From contig JAZQMK010000057.1 of NCBI GenBank assembly GCA_045543455.1, positions 1-64,000 of the forward strand: a DNA stretch of 64,000 nt, written 5' to 3'. The translations under genes were made by a program, and so were the position numbers. Below the pieces are notes generated by a model that had not been told where the DNA came from, ran no database searches, and worked only from the letters and a program-made list of their open reading frames with translations. The stretch comes from SIG291 sp045543455. GTDB lineage: Bacteria; Bacillota; Clostridia; Lachnospirales; Lachnospiraceae. Positions 41,439 through 49,161 of the stretch are shown here, in pieces. The stretch's first letter is position 1. Every line of letters begins with the position of its first letter.

Positions 41439-43068
41439 ATATAATGAGCATTTACAAGAATACATTGACATTGTAGAGCAAGGAAAAGTAAGAGTATGTG
41501 AGGAACAAAAACAGCTTGTTGAAATGGTAAAAAGAGTTTTGGAAACAGAACCCTTGAAAATTGATGAGATACGAATTGAAAAATATATGTCTTATCAAAA
41601 GTATTTCCCTTTTGAGTTATTCGCATGGGAAAAATTTGTTTTCATATTGCATAATTGCGTTTTTAAATCTGATGGCACACCAAGATGGAGTGACCTATTC
41701 GCATTAATGGGTAGAGGTGGCGGCAAAAATGGATATTTAGCTTTTGAAGATTTTTGTTTGATAACTGATACTAATGGTGTGGCATATTACGATATCGACA
41801 TATGCGCTAATTCAGAAGAACAGGCCAAAACATCATTTGATGAAATATATAATGTTTTGGAAAATCCAAAATGGCGCAAGAAATTAGAAAAGCATTTCAG
41901 ATGGACTAAAACAGAAATTCAAAATCTAAAAACCAAGTCAAAAATAAAATACAGAACCAATAACCCAAAAGGCAAAGATGGTTTGCGAAGTGGCAAGGTT
42001 GATTTTGATGAACCACACGCATATGAGAACTGGGAAAACATAAATGTATTTACAACTGGACTTGGTAAAAAACCGCATCCAAGAAGAACATATATATCAA
42101 CAAATGGTGATGTGCGTGAAGGTCCATTGGACCAGTTAATTGAAAAAAGTAAAAAGATATTAAATGGCGAGATACCTGATAATGGTTTCTTGCCTTTTAT
42201 TTGTTGGTTGGATAATGAAGAAGAAGTACATGATTCTGATAATTGGGAAAAGGCCAATCCATCATTGCCATATCTGCCAACACTTAAAGACCAGATGCAC
42301 CGAGAATATGCAGATTATATTCTTGATCCAGTAGTAAACAATGCTTTTATGACAAAGCGAATGAACCGCCCACAAGGGCGCAAAGATACAGAGGTTGCAT
42401 CATGGGATAATATTTTAGCAACGAATAGAGAAGTTTTAGACTTTAAGGGAAAGCCTTGTGTATTAGGAATAGACTTTTCAAAAACAACCGACTTTGTGTC
42501 GGCTTTTTTATTGTTCAAAAAAGAAGATATATATTACGGATTGCATCATAGTTGGTTCTGTACCGCTTGCAACGATAAGCACAGAATTAAGATTCCTCTT
42601 AATGAAATGGCAGAGCGTGGATTATTAACAATTGTTAACGATGTCGAAATCAACCCTGCTCTTATAGGAAATTGGGTTAAACAGCAATCCCAAATATATA
42701 ACATTGAGAAAATAGCGGTGGATAGTTACCGCTACACATTATTATCAAGGGCATTAAAAGATGCCGGTTATGATGCAGCAGAAAAGCAAGTTAAAATGGT
42801 TAGACCGTCAGATATTATGTTGGTTCAACCTAAAATTCATTCAATGTTCGTTACCCAAAAAATTATATGGGGTGATGACCCATTGATGCGTTGGTACACT
42901 AACAACGCTAAATTAGAACCGGCTCAAAATAATAATTACAAATATGGCAAGATTGAACCTAAGAGCAGGAAAACAGACGGCTTTATGGCATTTGTAGCGG
43001 CAATGACTATTGAAGAAGAACTGCCGGAATTTCAAGATGTTCAATTTATGGAAACATTAGTTTTTTAG
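41428..43068 (+). CDS. terL: terminase large subunit
   Basis: 546 aa packaging motor and nuclease. The N-terminal ATPase has Walker A-type GRGGGKNG and Walker B-type VDFDEPHAY. The C-terminal RNase H-like nuclease has LGIDFSKTTDFVSAF and late acidic motifs near KTDGFMAF. Terminase_1 family. It overlaps the small subunit gene by 11 bases; the third of three adjacent ATG codons is chosen, and the first two are equally possible. Confidence 0.94.
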   Translation: MNCRYNEHLQEYIDIVEQGKVRVCEEQKQLVEMVKRVLETEPLKIDEIRIEKYMSYQKYFPFELFAWEKFVFILHNCVFKSDGTPRWSDLFALMGRGGGKNGYLAFEDFCLITDTNGVAYYDIDICANSEEQAKTSFDEIYNVLENPKWRKKLEKHFRWTKTEIQNLKTKSKIKYRTNNPKGKDGLRSGKVDFDEPHAYENWENINVFTTGLGKKPHPRRTYISTNGDVREGPLDQLIEKSKKILNGEIPDNGFLPFICWLDNEEEVHDSDNWEKANPSLPYLPTLKDQMHREYADYILDPVVNNAFMTKRMNRPQGRKDTEVASWDNILATNREVLDFKGKPCVLGIDFSKTTDFVSAFLLFKKEDIYYGLHHSWFCTACNDKHRIKIPLNEMAERGLLTIVNDVEINPALIGNWVKQQSQIYNIEKIAVDSYRYTLLSRALKDAGYDAAEKQVKMVRPSDIMLVQPKIHSMFVTQKIIWGDDPLMRWYTNNAKLEPAQNNNYKYGKIEPKSRKTDGFMAFVAAMTIEEELPEFQDVQFMETLVF

Positions 43069-43083
43069 GAAAGGAGTGAGGGA

Positions 43084-44223
43084 ATGAGGAAATTTAACCT
43101 ATTCAATTTTTTAGAAAAGAAAATTGAAGTGGCGGAAATAGGAACTGTAAAAATGTCATTATTGGAACAGTTGGCGTTTAAAGAATTAGCTTTGCACATA
43201 GCAATATCTTATGTTGCTAATACAATAAGTAAGTGTGAATTCAAGACATATGTCAAAAATGAAGAAGTAAAAGATAAATTATATTACATGCTAAATGTAT
43301 CGCCGAACCCAAATGAAAATTCAAGCCAATTTATAAATAAATTTATTGAAAAATATTATTATGATGGACACGCTTTAATAGTTCCGCATAATAACTATTT
43401 ATATTGTGCTGATAGTTTCGATATTGATGACAGCAATCCATTAAAAGAGAATATGTTCTACAATGTCACATTTAATAGTCATCAGGTTAAGAAAAAGTAT
43501 AAGGCGAGTGAAGTTTTTTATTTAAAGCTTGATAATAAGAATGTAAAGCAACTTGTGGATTCGTTGTACTCGCAATACGGGGAAGTTATTACTTCTGCAA
43601 TCCAATCATTTAAGCGTAACAACGGTAAAAAGTACAAGCTTATTCTTGACCAGTACAAGGCAGGAGATGTAGAGTTTCAAGCGGTATTTGAAAAGGTTAT
43701 AAAGAAGCAACTTGAATCATTTATGACAAATGATAATGCGGTATACCCTCAATTCAAGGGAACGGATCTTGTAGATGCTTCTGAAAAAACGCAATCAAAT
43801 TCTGCGGATATTATTGCAATGCGGAAAGAAATATTTGAGGTTGTCGGACAAGCAATAAAGATTCCGATGCCTATGATGTACGGCAATATAACCAATATGA
43901 ACGAAATTGTAAAAGTGTACCTTTCGATTTGTATAGACCCACTTACTGATATGATAGGCGAGGAATTCAGCAGAAAATATTATTCGTATGATGAATGGGA
44001 AACCGGCGATTATGTTAAGGTTGATACCTCTTGCATTAACCATATTGATATATTGGAAGTTGCTGATAAGGCGGATAAGGCTATCGCTTCAGGTGTATGT
44101 AATATTGACGAACTAAGGAAGCGACTAGATTTAAATATCCTTAATACTGATTTTAGTACAAGTCATTTCTTAACTAAGAATTATGATTTGGCTGAAAATA
44201 TGCTGAATAGCATTACTACTTGA
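43084..44223 (+). CDS. portal protein
   Basis: 379 aa, HK97-type portal forming the dodecameric DNA channel. Recognisable: ALHIAISYVANTISKCEFKTY, YYMLNVSPNPNENSSQFINKFIEKYYYDGHALIV, and PMPMMYGNITNMNEIVKVYLSICIDPL. GGAAAGGAG precedes the start. Followed, with a four-base offset, by the protease. Confidence 0.93.
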   Translation: MRKFNLFNFLEKKIEVAEIGTVKMSLLEQLAFKELALHIAISYVANTISKCEFKTYVKNEEVKDKLYYMLNVSPNPNENSSQFINKFIEKYYYDGHALIVPHNNYLYCADSFDIDDSNPLKENMFYNVTFNSHQVKKKYKASEVFYLKLDNKNVKQLVDSLYSQYGEVITSAIQSFKRNNGKKYKLILDQYKAGDVEFQAVFEKVIKKQLESFMTNDNAVYPQFKGTDLVDASEKTQSNSADIIAMRKEIFEVVGQAIKIPMPMMYGNITNMNEIVKVYLSICIDPLTDMIGEEFSRKYYSYDEWETGDYVKVDTSCINHIDILEVADKADKAIASGVCNIDELRKRLDLNILNTDFSTSHFLTKNYDLAENMLNSITT

Positions 44224-44240
44224 AAGGGGGTGGAAAGGCA

Positions 44241-45074
44241 ATGAAAAAGTATTATGCAATGGAGAAAAACGGCAACGAAGCAACCATTACTATCTACGGC
44301 GATATAACCAGTTATCCGTGGAGTGAAGAAGATGTAAGTGCGTATAACCTATCGAAACAGCTTGATGCACTCGGAGATGTATCGCAAATTAATGTGTATA
44401 TCAATTCTTACGGTGGCGAGGTTGCGGAAGGTTTAGCAATCTATAACGCATTGAAACGCCACAAAGCAAAGGTAACAACTTATTGTGACGGTTTTGCTTG
44501 TTCAATCGCATCTGTAATATTTATGGCTGGCGATGAAAGGGTAATGAGCGAAGCATCATTACTGATGATTCACAATGCATGGACTTGGGCCGCCGGCAAT
44601 TCGCAAGAGTTGAGAAAGCAAGCGGATGATTTAGAAAAGATAACACAAGCGAGTGTAGAAGCTTATAAGGCTCATTCGACATTAAGCGAAGAAGAAATTA
44701 AAGCGTTAATGGATGCTGAAAGTTGGATTTTACCGGAAGAAGCTATTGAATACGGTTTTGCAACTTCAATTGTAAAAACTGAAAAAGCTGCACCGAGCCA
44801 AAGTGTAAAGACACAATTAATTGATATTGTGAAAGCATATCAAGAAGCAAAGGACGAGAAAGAGCCGGACACCAAAAAGGATGAAGCAGATGATGATTCC
44901 GAAGGTGGCGATAATGGAACGGATGATAATCCGGATGATGAATCAGACAATGATTCAGACAATGATTCAGAAAAAGATAATGATGATTCAGGGGAAGATG
45001 ATGAATCAGATGATGACGAGGAAATTACCGCACAGAAATGGAGCGGTTTTTTTAATGCAATTTCAAAAATGTAA
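44241..45074 (+). CDS. head maturation protease, ClpP-like
   Basis: 277 aa. The catalytic domain has INSYGGEVAEGLAIYNALK, Ser in DGFACSIASVIFMAGDERV, His in LLMIHNAW and MDAESWILPEEAIEYGFAT. The last 60 residues are an Asp/Ser/Glu run that may act as an internal scaffold fused to the protease. ATG behind GGGGGTGGAAAGGCA. Confidence 0.93.
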   Translation: MKKYYAMEKNGNEATITIYGDITSYPWSEEDVSAYNLSKQLDALGDVSQINVYINSYGGEVAEGLAIYNALKRHKAKVTTYCDGFACSIASVIFMAGDERVMSEASLLMIHNAWTWAAGNSQELRKQADDLEKITQASVEAYKAHSTLSEEEIKALMDAESWILPEEAIEYGFATSIVKTEKAAPSQSVKTQLIDIVKAYQEAKDEKEPDTKKDEADDDSEGGDNGTDDNPDDESDNDSDNDSEKDNDDSGEDDESDDDEEITAQKWSGFFNAISKM

Positions 45075-45093
45075 AAGAAAAGGAGAATGTGAA

Positions 45094-46287
45094 ATGATTA
45101 AATTCGCAAACGAAAAAGCTTGCATCAATAAGATTGTGGAAGCTATGAAGGGTAACGATGAAAAAGCTATGCAAGCGGCTTGGAGTGAGCTGCACGATTC
45201 AATAGCTGAACAGATTAAGGCAGATTTTGAAGATATTCAGGCATCACACGATGCAGCGGTATTGGCTCAAAGAGGTTACAGACAGTTAACTTCTGCTGAA
45301 ACAAAGTGGTATCAGAAAGTAATAGCTGCTTTAAAATCAACAGATCCAAAGCAGGCATTTACTGCAATTATCGGTAGCGATAATGAGGAAGATTTAATGC
45401 CAACAACAATTATTGAAGATGTGTATAAGAACCTTCAGGACGAATATCCATTGTTAAAGGCTATTAACTTCCAGTATGTAGGTTATGTAACCAAGTGGAT
45501 TTTAAATGACCATTCGGCACAAAATGCGGTTTGGGGTCAGATTACAGAAGCTATCGTTAAGGAGATTACATCTTCATTCAAGGTAGTGGACATCAATCAG
45601 AACAAATTATCTGCATACGCAATTATCGAAGTAGGTATGTTAGACTTAGGTCCTACATTCTTAGACGGCTATATCAGAACTGTATTATCAGAAGCTATTA
45701 TGGCAGGTCTTGAAGTGGCTATTGTATCAGGTACTGGCGTAAATGAACCAATCGGTTTAATTAAGGATATTTCAGAAGGTGTTTCTTACTCTTCAACAAC
45801 TGGATATCCTGACAAAACAAAGGTTGTTGTTAAAAGCTTTACACCTGCTGAATATGGTTCAATTCTTGCTCAAATGTCAAAGACAGAAAGCGGCCATAAG
45901 AGAAAGTTTACAGAAGTAGGATTAATCTGTAACCAAACAGATTACTTGACAAAAGTAATGCCTGCTACAACTGTACTAAACGCTAACGGAACATATGTTA
46001 ATAACTTGTTCCCATTCCCAACAACTGTATATGTATCTAATGCACTTGAAGATGGCGAAGCAGTTGTATTCTTAAAGAATGAATACTTTATGGGTATGGG
46101 CGGTTCTAAGAACGGTGTTATCGAGTACTCAGATGAATACAAGTTCCTTGAAGACCAAAGAGTGTTTAAGATTAAGCAGTACGGTGCAGGTAGAGCATTT
46201 GACAATACTTCTGCATTATTCCTTGATATTAGCAGCTTAGAACCAGCTTATATCACTGTTAAGAATACAGAAGTGGTTACTGCTTAG
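45094..46287 (+). CDS. major capsid protein, HK97 fold
   Basis: 397 aa. A helical N-terminal segment of about 95 residues (delta-like scaffolding region) precedes LMPTTIIEDVYKNLQDEYPLLKAINF, the E-loop and A-domain blocks VSGTGVNEPIGL and YFMGMGGSKNGVIEYSDEYKFLEDQRVFKIKQYGAGRAFD. AAAAGGAGAATGTGAA sets the start. The open frame upstream of this ATG overlaps the protease tail and is not coding. Confidence 0.93.
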   Translation: MIKFANEKACINKIVEAMKGNDEKAMQAAWSELHDSIAEQIKADFEDIQASHDAAVLAQRGYRQLTSAETKWYQKVIAALKSTDPKQAFTAIIGSDNEEDLMPTTIIEDVYKNLQDEYPLLKAINFQYVGYVTKWILNDHSAQNAVWGQITEAIVKEITSSFKVVDINQNKLSAYAIIEVGMLDLGPTFLDGYIRTVLSEAIMAGLEVAIVSGTGVNEPIGLIKDISEGVSYSSTTGYPDKTKVVVKSFTPAEYGSILAQMSKTESGHKRKFTEVGLICNQTDYLTKVMPATTVLNANGTYVNNLFPFPTTVYVSNALEDGEAVVFLKNEYFMGMGGSKNGVIEYSDEYKFLEDQRVFKIKQYGAGRAFDNTSALFLDISSLEPAYITVKNTEVVTA

Positions 46288-46308
46288 TAAGATTGCGAGG
46301 TTGATATT

Positions 46309-46629
46309 ATGAATGAAACCTTGTTAGCACAGGTTAAGCGAAAACTTAATATAACTTGGGATGATTCTGATACAACCCAAAGAGTGAATGAAATTATCGC
46401 ATCGGCAATCCCTGACTTAATTCATAGGTTGGGGATTCCTGATGCTGATTTTGATTTCAGCAAAGCTGGGGCAGAAAATACATTGTTCTTGGCTTATTGC
46501 TTGTATGAATGGAATCATTCAATCAATGAGTTTGAAGATAATTACTCAAAGATGATCGCACAAGTAAGAACAAAATATGAAGTTGAATATTACAAGAATA
46601 ATAGCGAGGTGGATACTGATGAAGAATAA
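46309..46629 (+). CDS. head-tail connector, gp6-like
   Basis: 106 aa. LLAQVKRKLNITWDDSDTTQRVNEIIASAIPDLIHRLGIPDADFDF is the phage DNA packaging/connector gp6-like pattern, placed right after the capsid gene. Its end overlaps the next gene by 11 bases. Confidence 0.85.
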   Translation: MNETLLAQVKRKLNITWDDSDTTQRVNEIIASAIPDLIHRLGIPDADFDFSKAGAENTLFLAYCLYEWNHSINEFEDNYSKMIAQVRTKYEVEYYKNNSEVDTDEE

Positions 46630-46972
46630 GTTTAGCCGCTACAATGACGGCGTAGTGTTCATATATCGTGAAAAAGAAAGACGAACAGACTTTTCCGCAA
46701 AGCAAAATGTATCAGGAATAGATAACATGGATTTTGTGGTCAGGCTTGATTATGAGGAAATGGCAAAGCGTGAACAAGATTTACAATTTGCTGAACAAAA
46801 CGATTTTTCTCTTTCACTCAAAGTAAAAACTCGCTTTGTAAAAAGTGTTGACAACAAATGTAAGGCGGTTATAGATAATTATCTTTACGATGTATCGTAT
46901 ACAGATAAAAGCCGCACGGAAATGTTCTTGTATTTGGAAGGAGTGAAACCGCTTGATTCTAAAAAAGATTAA
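46619..46972 (+). CDS. head-closure-type structural protein
   Basis: 117 aa. Beta-rich protein (FSRYNDGVVFIYREKERRTDF, DNYLYDVSYTDKSRTEMFLYLEG) in the position of head-tail joining proteins. ATG behind GAGGTGGATACTG. Role from gene order, not a motif. Confidence 0.72.
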   Translation: MKNKFSRYNDGVVFIYREKERRTDFSAKQNVSGIDNMDFVVRLDYEEMAKREQDLQFAEQNDFSLSLKVKTRFVKSVDNKCKAVIDNYLYDVSYTDKSRTEMFLYLEGVKPLDSKKD

Positions 46973-47306
46973 AGAAAAGTTAGAAGAAATTGATTCCAAA
47001 GTATTTTATGGAATAGTTGATAATTCTGTAAGGAATACGGCTTGGGATTATATTGTATTCGACAGAAAAAGGATGAAACCTTCCCCAAATAGAACTGGGT
47101 ACAGTTATGTATATAGTGTTCATATTGTAAGAGAAAATTTTATTCCTGAAGATTTAGACATTGAGGTAATAGACAAGGTGCTTGAAATTGACGGTATAAG
47201 GCTTGCCGATACGGATTGCGAATATACATATGTTGAGAAACCTAACACAAATATAGTTGTTGAAATGCTAACTATCGACTTTGTAAGGGCGAAAAAGAAA
47301 GCGTGA
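46953..47306 (+). CDS. neck/tail-completion-type protein
   Basis: 117 aa. TTG start nine bases after GGAAGGAG. KVFYGIVDNSVRNTAWDYIVFDRKRMKPSPNRTGYSYVYSVHIVRE is similar in style to minor capsid/tail completion proteins. Overlaps the previous gene by 20 bases. Role from gene order. Confidence 0.68.
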   Translation: MILKKIKEKLEEIDSKVFYGIVDNSVRNTAWDYIVFDRKRMKPSPNRTGYSYVYSVHIVRENFIPEDLDIEVIDKVLEIDGIRLADTDCEYTYVEKPNTNIVVEMLTIDFVRAKKKA

Positions 47307-47310
47307 TGAT

Positions 47311-47709
47311 ATGAGGTATACATTAGATGTTTCTAATTTTGACAACTTGATTGAAGTTATGAAAGATTATGCCGGTAATACAGAAGATGCTATTAATGAG
47401 GTTTTGCATAGTACGGAAACAAGTAATCTTTTGCAAGAATCTATTAAAAGGTTAATGCCGGTATCGGGCCGCTATTGGGGTGGGAAAAGAGCACCTGCTA
47501 AAAGCGGTAAATCTTTAAGAAGTATTAATAGTAATTTGGCGATCACTATAACCACTACAAAGAATTATCAATACTTATACTTCCCTGATGACGGAAGTAA
47601 TACCCGCCGGCACATTGGCGGTCAAGAGTTCTTTTACAAGGGCGGTATGAATGTGCAAGAAGAAATTATTAATCGTTGTATTAGCAAGCTAATAGAACCT
47701 ATAAATTAA
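47311..47709 (+). CDS. HK97 gp10-like neck protein
   Basis: 132 aa. LLQESIKRLMPVSGRYWGGKRAPAKSGKSLRSINSNLAI and the C-terminal region match the gp10-like tail-completion pattern. The order connector, closure, gp10-like, major tail is standard. Confidence 0.78.
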   Translation: MRYTLDVSNFDNLIEVMKDYAGNTEDAINEVLHSTETSNLLQESIKRLMPVSGRYWGGKRAPAKSGKSLRSINSNLAITITTTKNYQYLYFPDDGSNTRRHIGGQEFFYKGGMNVQEEIINRCISKLIEPIN

Positions 47710-47729
47710 AAGTAAAGGAGAATGAGAAT

Positions 47730-48293
47730 ATGACTAATGGAGTATATTCAGAATACGAACTTCGTGCAATGGGCATCAAGTTCAAAAGTTCAGAAGAGTA
47801 TTTAGCGGCAAATTGCGTTGGATCTAGCGAAGAAGAAATGGAATCCAAAGTAGTAACAAAGTCTTGCCGTGGCGTTGTTGCTAAAACAACTGTAAAGGGT
47901 ACTGGCAACGGTACACTTAATATCAGTATGCACTGTCCTAAAGAAGTATATGATAATGCTTACGGAATGAACCTTGACACACTCATTGAGGGCGTAAAAG
48001 CATACGGTCAGAATTCCGTACACGAAGCTTTTTCAATCGTTCAGCAAGTATTTGATGAAGACGGTGTAGAAAAGTTTAAGGCATACCCTAACTGCATTAT
48101 GAAAAACGGTGTTACAAGAAGCATCGAAAATGGTGCTGAAGAAGTAGCTGAAACAGAAATGGAAGTATCAGTAATGCCGGATGAATTCGGCAACGGTGTA
48201 TATGAAGCACTTGCTTCAGAACTTAGTACAGAAGTTAAATCTCAATGGATGACAGCTTTTACACCTTCATTAGTTCAGGTAGCTTCTGCATAA
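47730..48293 (+). CDS. major tail protein
   Basis: 187 aa beta-rich tube subunit. SCRGVVAKTTVKGTGNGTLNISMHCPKEVYDNAYGM and AETEMEVSVMPDEFGNGVYEALAS fit Firmicute siphophage tail tube proteins. AAAGGAGAATGAGAAT precedes the start. Confidence 0.85.
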   Translation: MTNGVYSEYELRAMGIKFKSSEEYLAANCVGSSEEEMESKVVTKSCRGVVAKTTVKGTGNGTLNISMHCPKEVYDNAYGMNLDTLIEGVKAYGQNSVHEAFSIVQQVFDEDGVEKFKAYPNCIMKNGVTRSIENGAEEVAETEMEVSVMPDEFGNGVYEALASELSTEVKSQWMTAFTPSLVQVASA

Positions 48294-48306
48294 AGGGGGT
48301 TAACCT

Positions 48307-48528
48307 ATGAGAGTAAAAGTATTACAGACATTTAAAGACAGACACACTAAAGAAATCCACAAGAAAGGTTCTGAGCTTACTATATCCCCAAAAAGATTTG
48401 CGGAGATATTAGAGGTAGGTCCACTTGTAGAAGAACTAATTGATGGTGAAACTGAACCGGTAACAGAAGAAGTTGCTAAAAAGCCGGCAGAAGTAAAACC
48501 CAAAAAGGCTAAAAAATCTAATAAGTAA
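48307..48528 (+). CDS. hypothetical tail-region protein, 73 aa
   Basis: MRVKVLQTFKDRHTKEIHKKGSELTISPKRFAEILE followed by an acidic then Lys-rich tail. A small conserved protein of this kind often sits between major tail and chaperone genes in phages. AAAGGGGGT precedes the start. Confidence 0.7.
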   Translation: MRVKVLQTFKDRHTKEIHKKGSELTISPKRFAEILEVGPLVEELIDGETEPVTEEVAKKPAEVKPKKAKKSNK

Positions 48529-48531
48529 TTA

Positions 48532-48564
48532 AAAGGACATTGCTTTTGGCAGTGTCCTTTTTTA
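48532..48564 (+). terminator. internal terminator in the tail operon
   Basis: AAAGGACATTGC pairs with GCAGTGTCCTTT (one G-U pair), followed by TTTT. It ends eight bases before the chaperone ribosome binding site and would lower expression of later tail genes relative to capsid and tube. Confidence 0.85.
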
Positions 48565-48578
48565 AAGGAGAAATGGAA

Positions 48579-48893
48579 ATGGAAAAAAAGTTAAATTCAA
48601 CAATAGATTTTACATTTGAAGACGGCAGAACAGTAAAAATGACTTTGACGTTTTACAAATTATACCAGTTAAAGAGCATCCACAAAGGCTTATATGACCG
48701 CTATAACAAGGTTATGACTAAGGGTGCTGATGATGAATTAGATATGATTACCGTATTATATGCAGCATATGTGTGTGCAAATATGGACGTAGAAGACCGT
48801 ATGACAGAAGAAGAATTTATGATCGCATGCGGTTCTGACAGAATGGCTATAAAAGAAGCTTTAGAAAAATTAACAAAGGCAAAAAAACAGTAG
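48579..48893 (+). CDS. tail assembly chaperone (gpG-like)
   Basis: 104 aa. KLNSTIDFTFEDGRTVKMTLTFYKLYQLKSIHKGLYDRYNK is the usual N-terminal half of siphophage tail chaperones. ATG chosen eight bases after AAAGGAG. Its last codons contain an A7 slippery stretch leading to a longer product. Confidence 0.85.
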   Translation: MEKKLNSTIDFTFEDGRTVKMTLTFYKLYQLKSIHKGLYDRYNKVMTKGADDELDMITVLYAAYVCANMDVEDRMTEEEFMIACGSDRMAIKEALEKLTKAKKQ

Positions 48894-49132
48894 GCTTTCG
48901 CCAACCATTTATAAAAAGAACACACGCTAGGGAAAACCGAATTAAACCGCCTAAATTTGTCTTAGAAGATGTTGAGGACTATTACACCTATTATGTAATA
49001 ATCCTTGAAATTCCTGAGGATATATTTTGGTATGCGGATTATTCATTTGTGCTTGGCGTGGTTGAAAATAAAACCGCATATGACGGTTGGGTTAATTATG
49101 TGGTTGAGCGAGAGCGAAAAAAGAAAAAATAA
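48579..49132 (+). CDS. frameshifted tail chaperone (gpGT-like), join 48579..48887 and 48887..49132
   Basis: A -1 shift on A-AAA-AAA (48881-48887), just before the gpG stop, continues as TVGFRQPFIKRTHAREN and onward for 81 codons to TAA at 49130-49132, giving about 184 aa. The extension has no own start codon or ribosome binding site and fills what would otherwise be a 270-bp gap before the tape measure gene. Frameshifted G-GT pairs are conserved in long-tailed phages. Confidence 0.82.
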
Positions 49133-49161
49133 AAATAGCCGCCGAAGGGGGTGGAAATGTA

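Noticed and set aside
44881..45093. N-terminal extension of the capsid gene in a second frame across the protease tail
   Set aside because: Met/Ile-rich shadow of the Asp codon repeats; a clear ribosome binding site and ATG at 45094 start the real gene.
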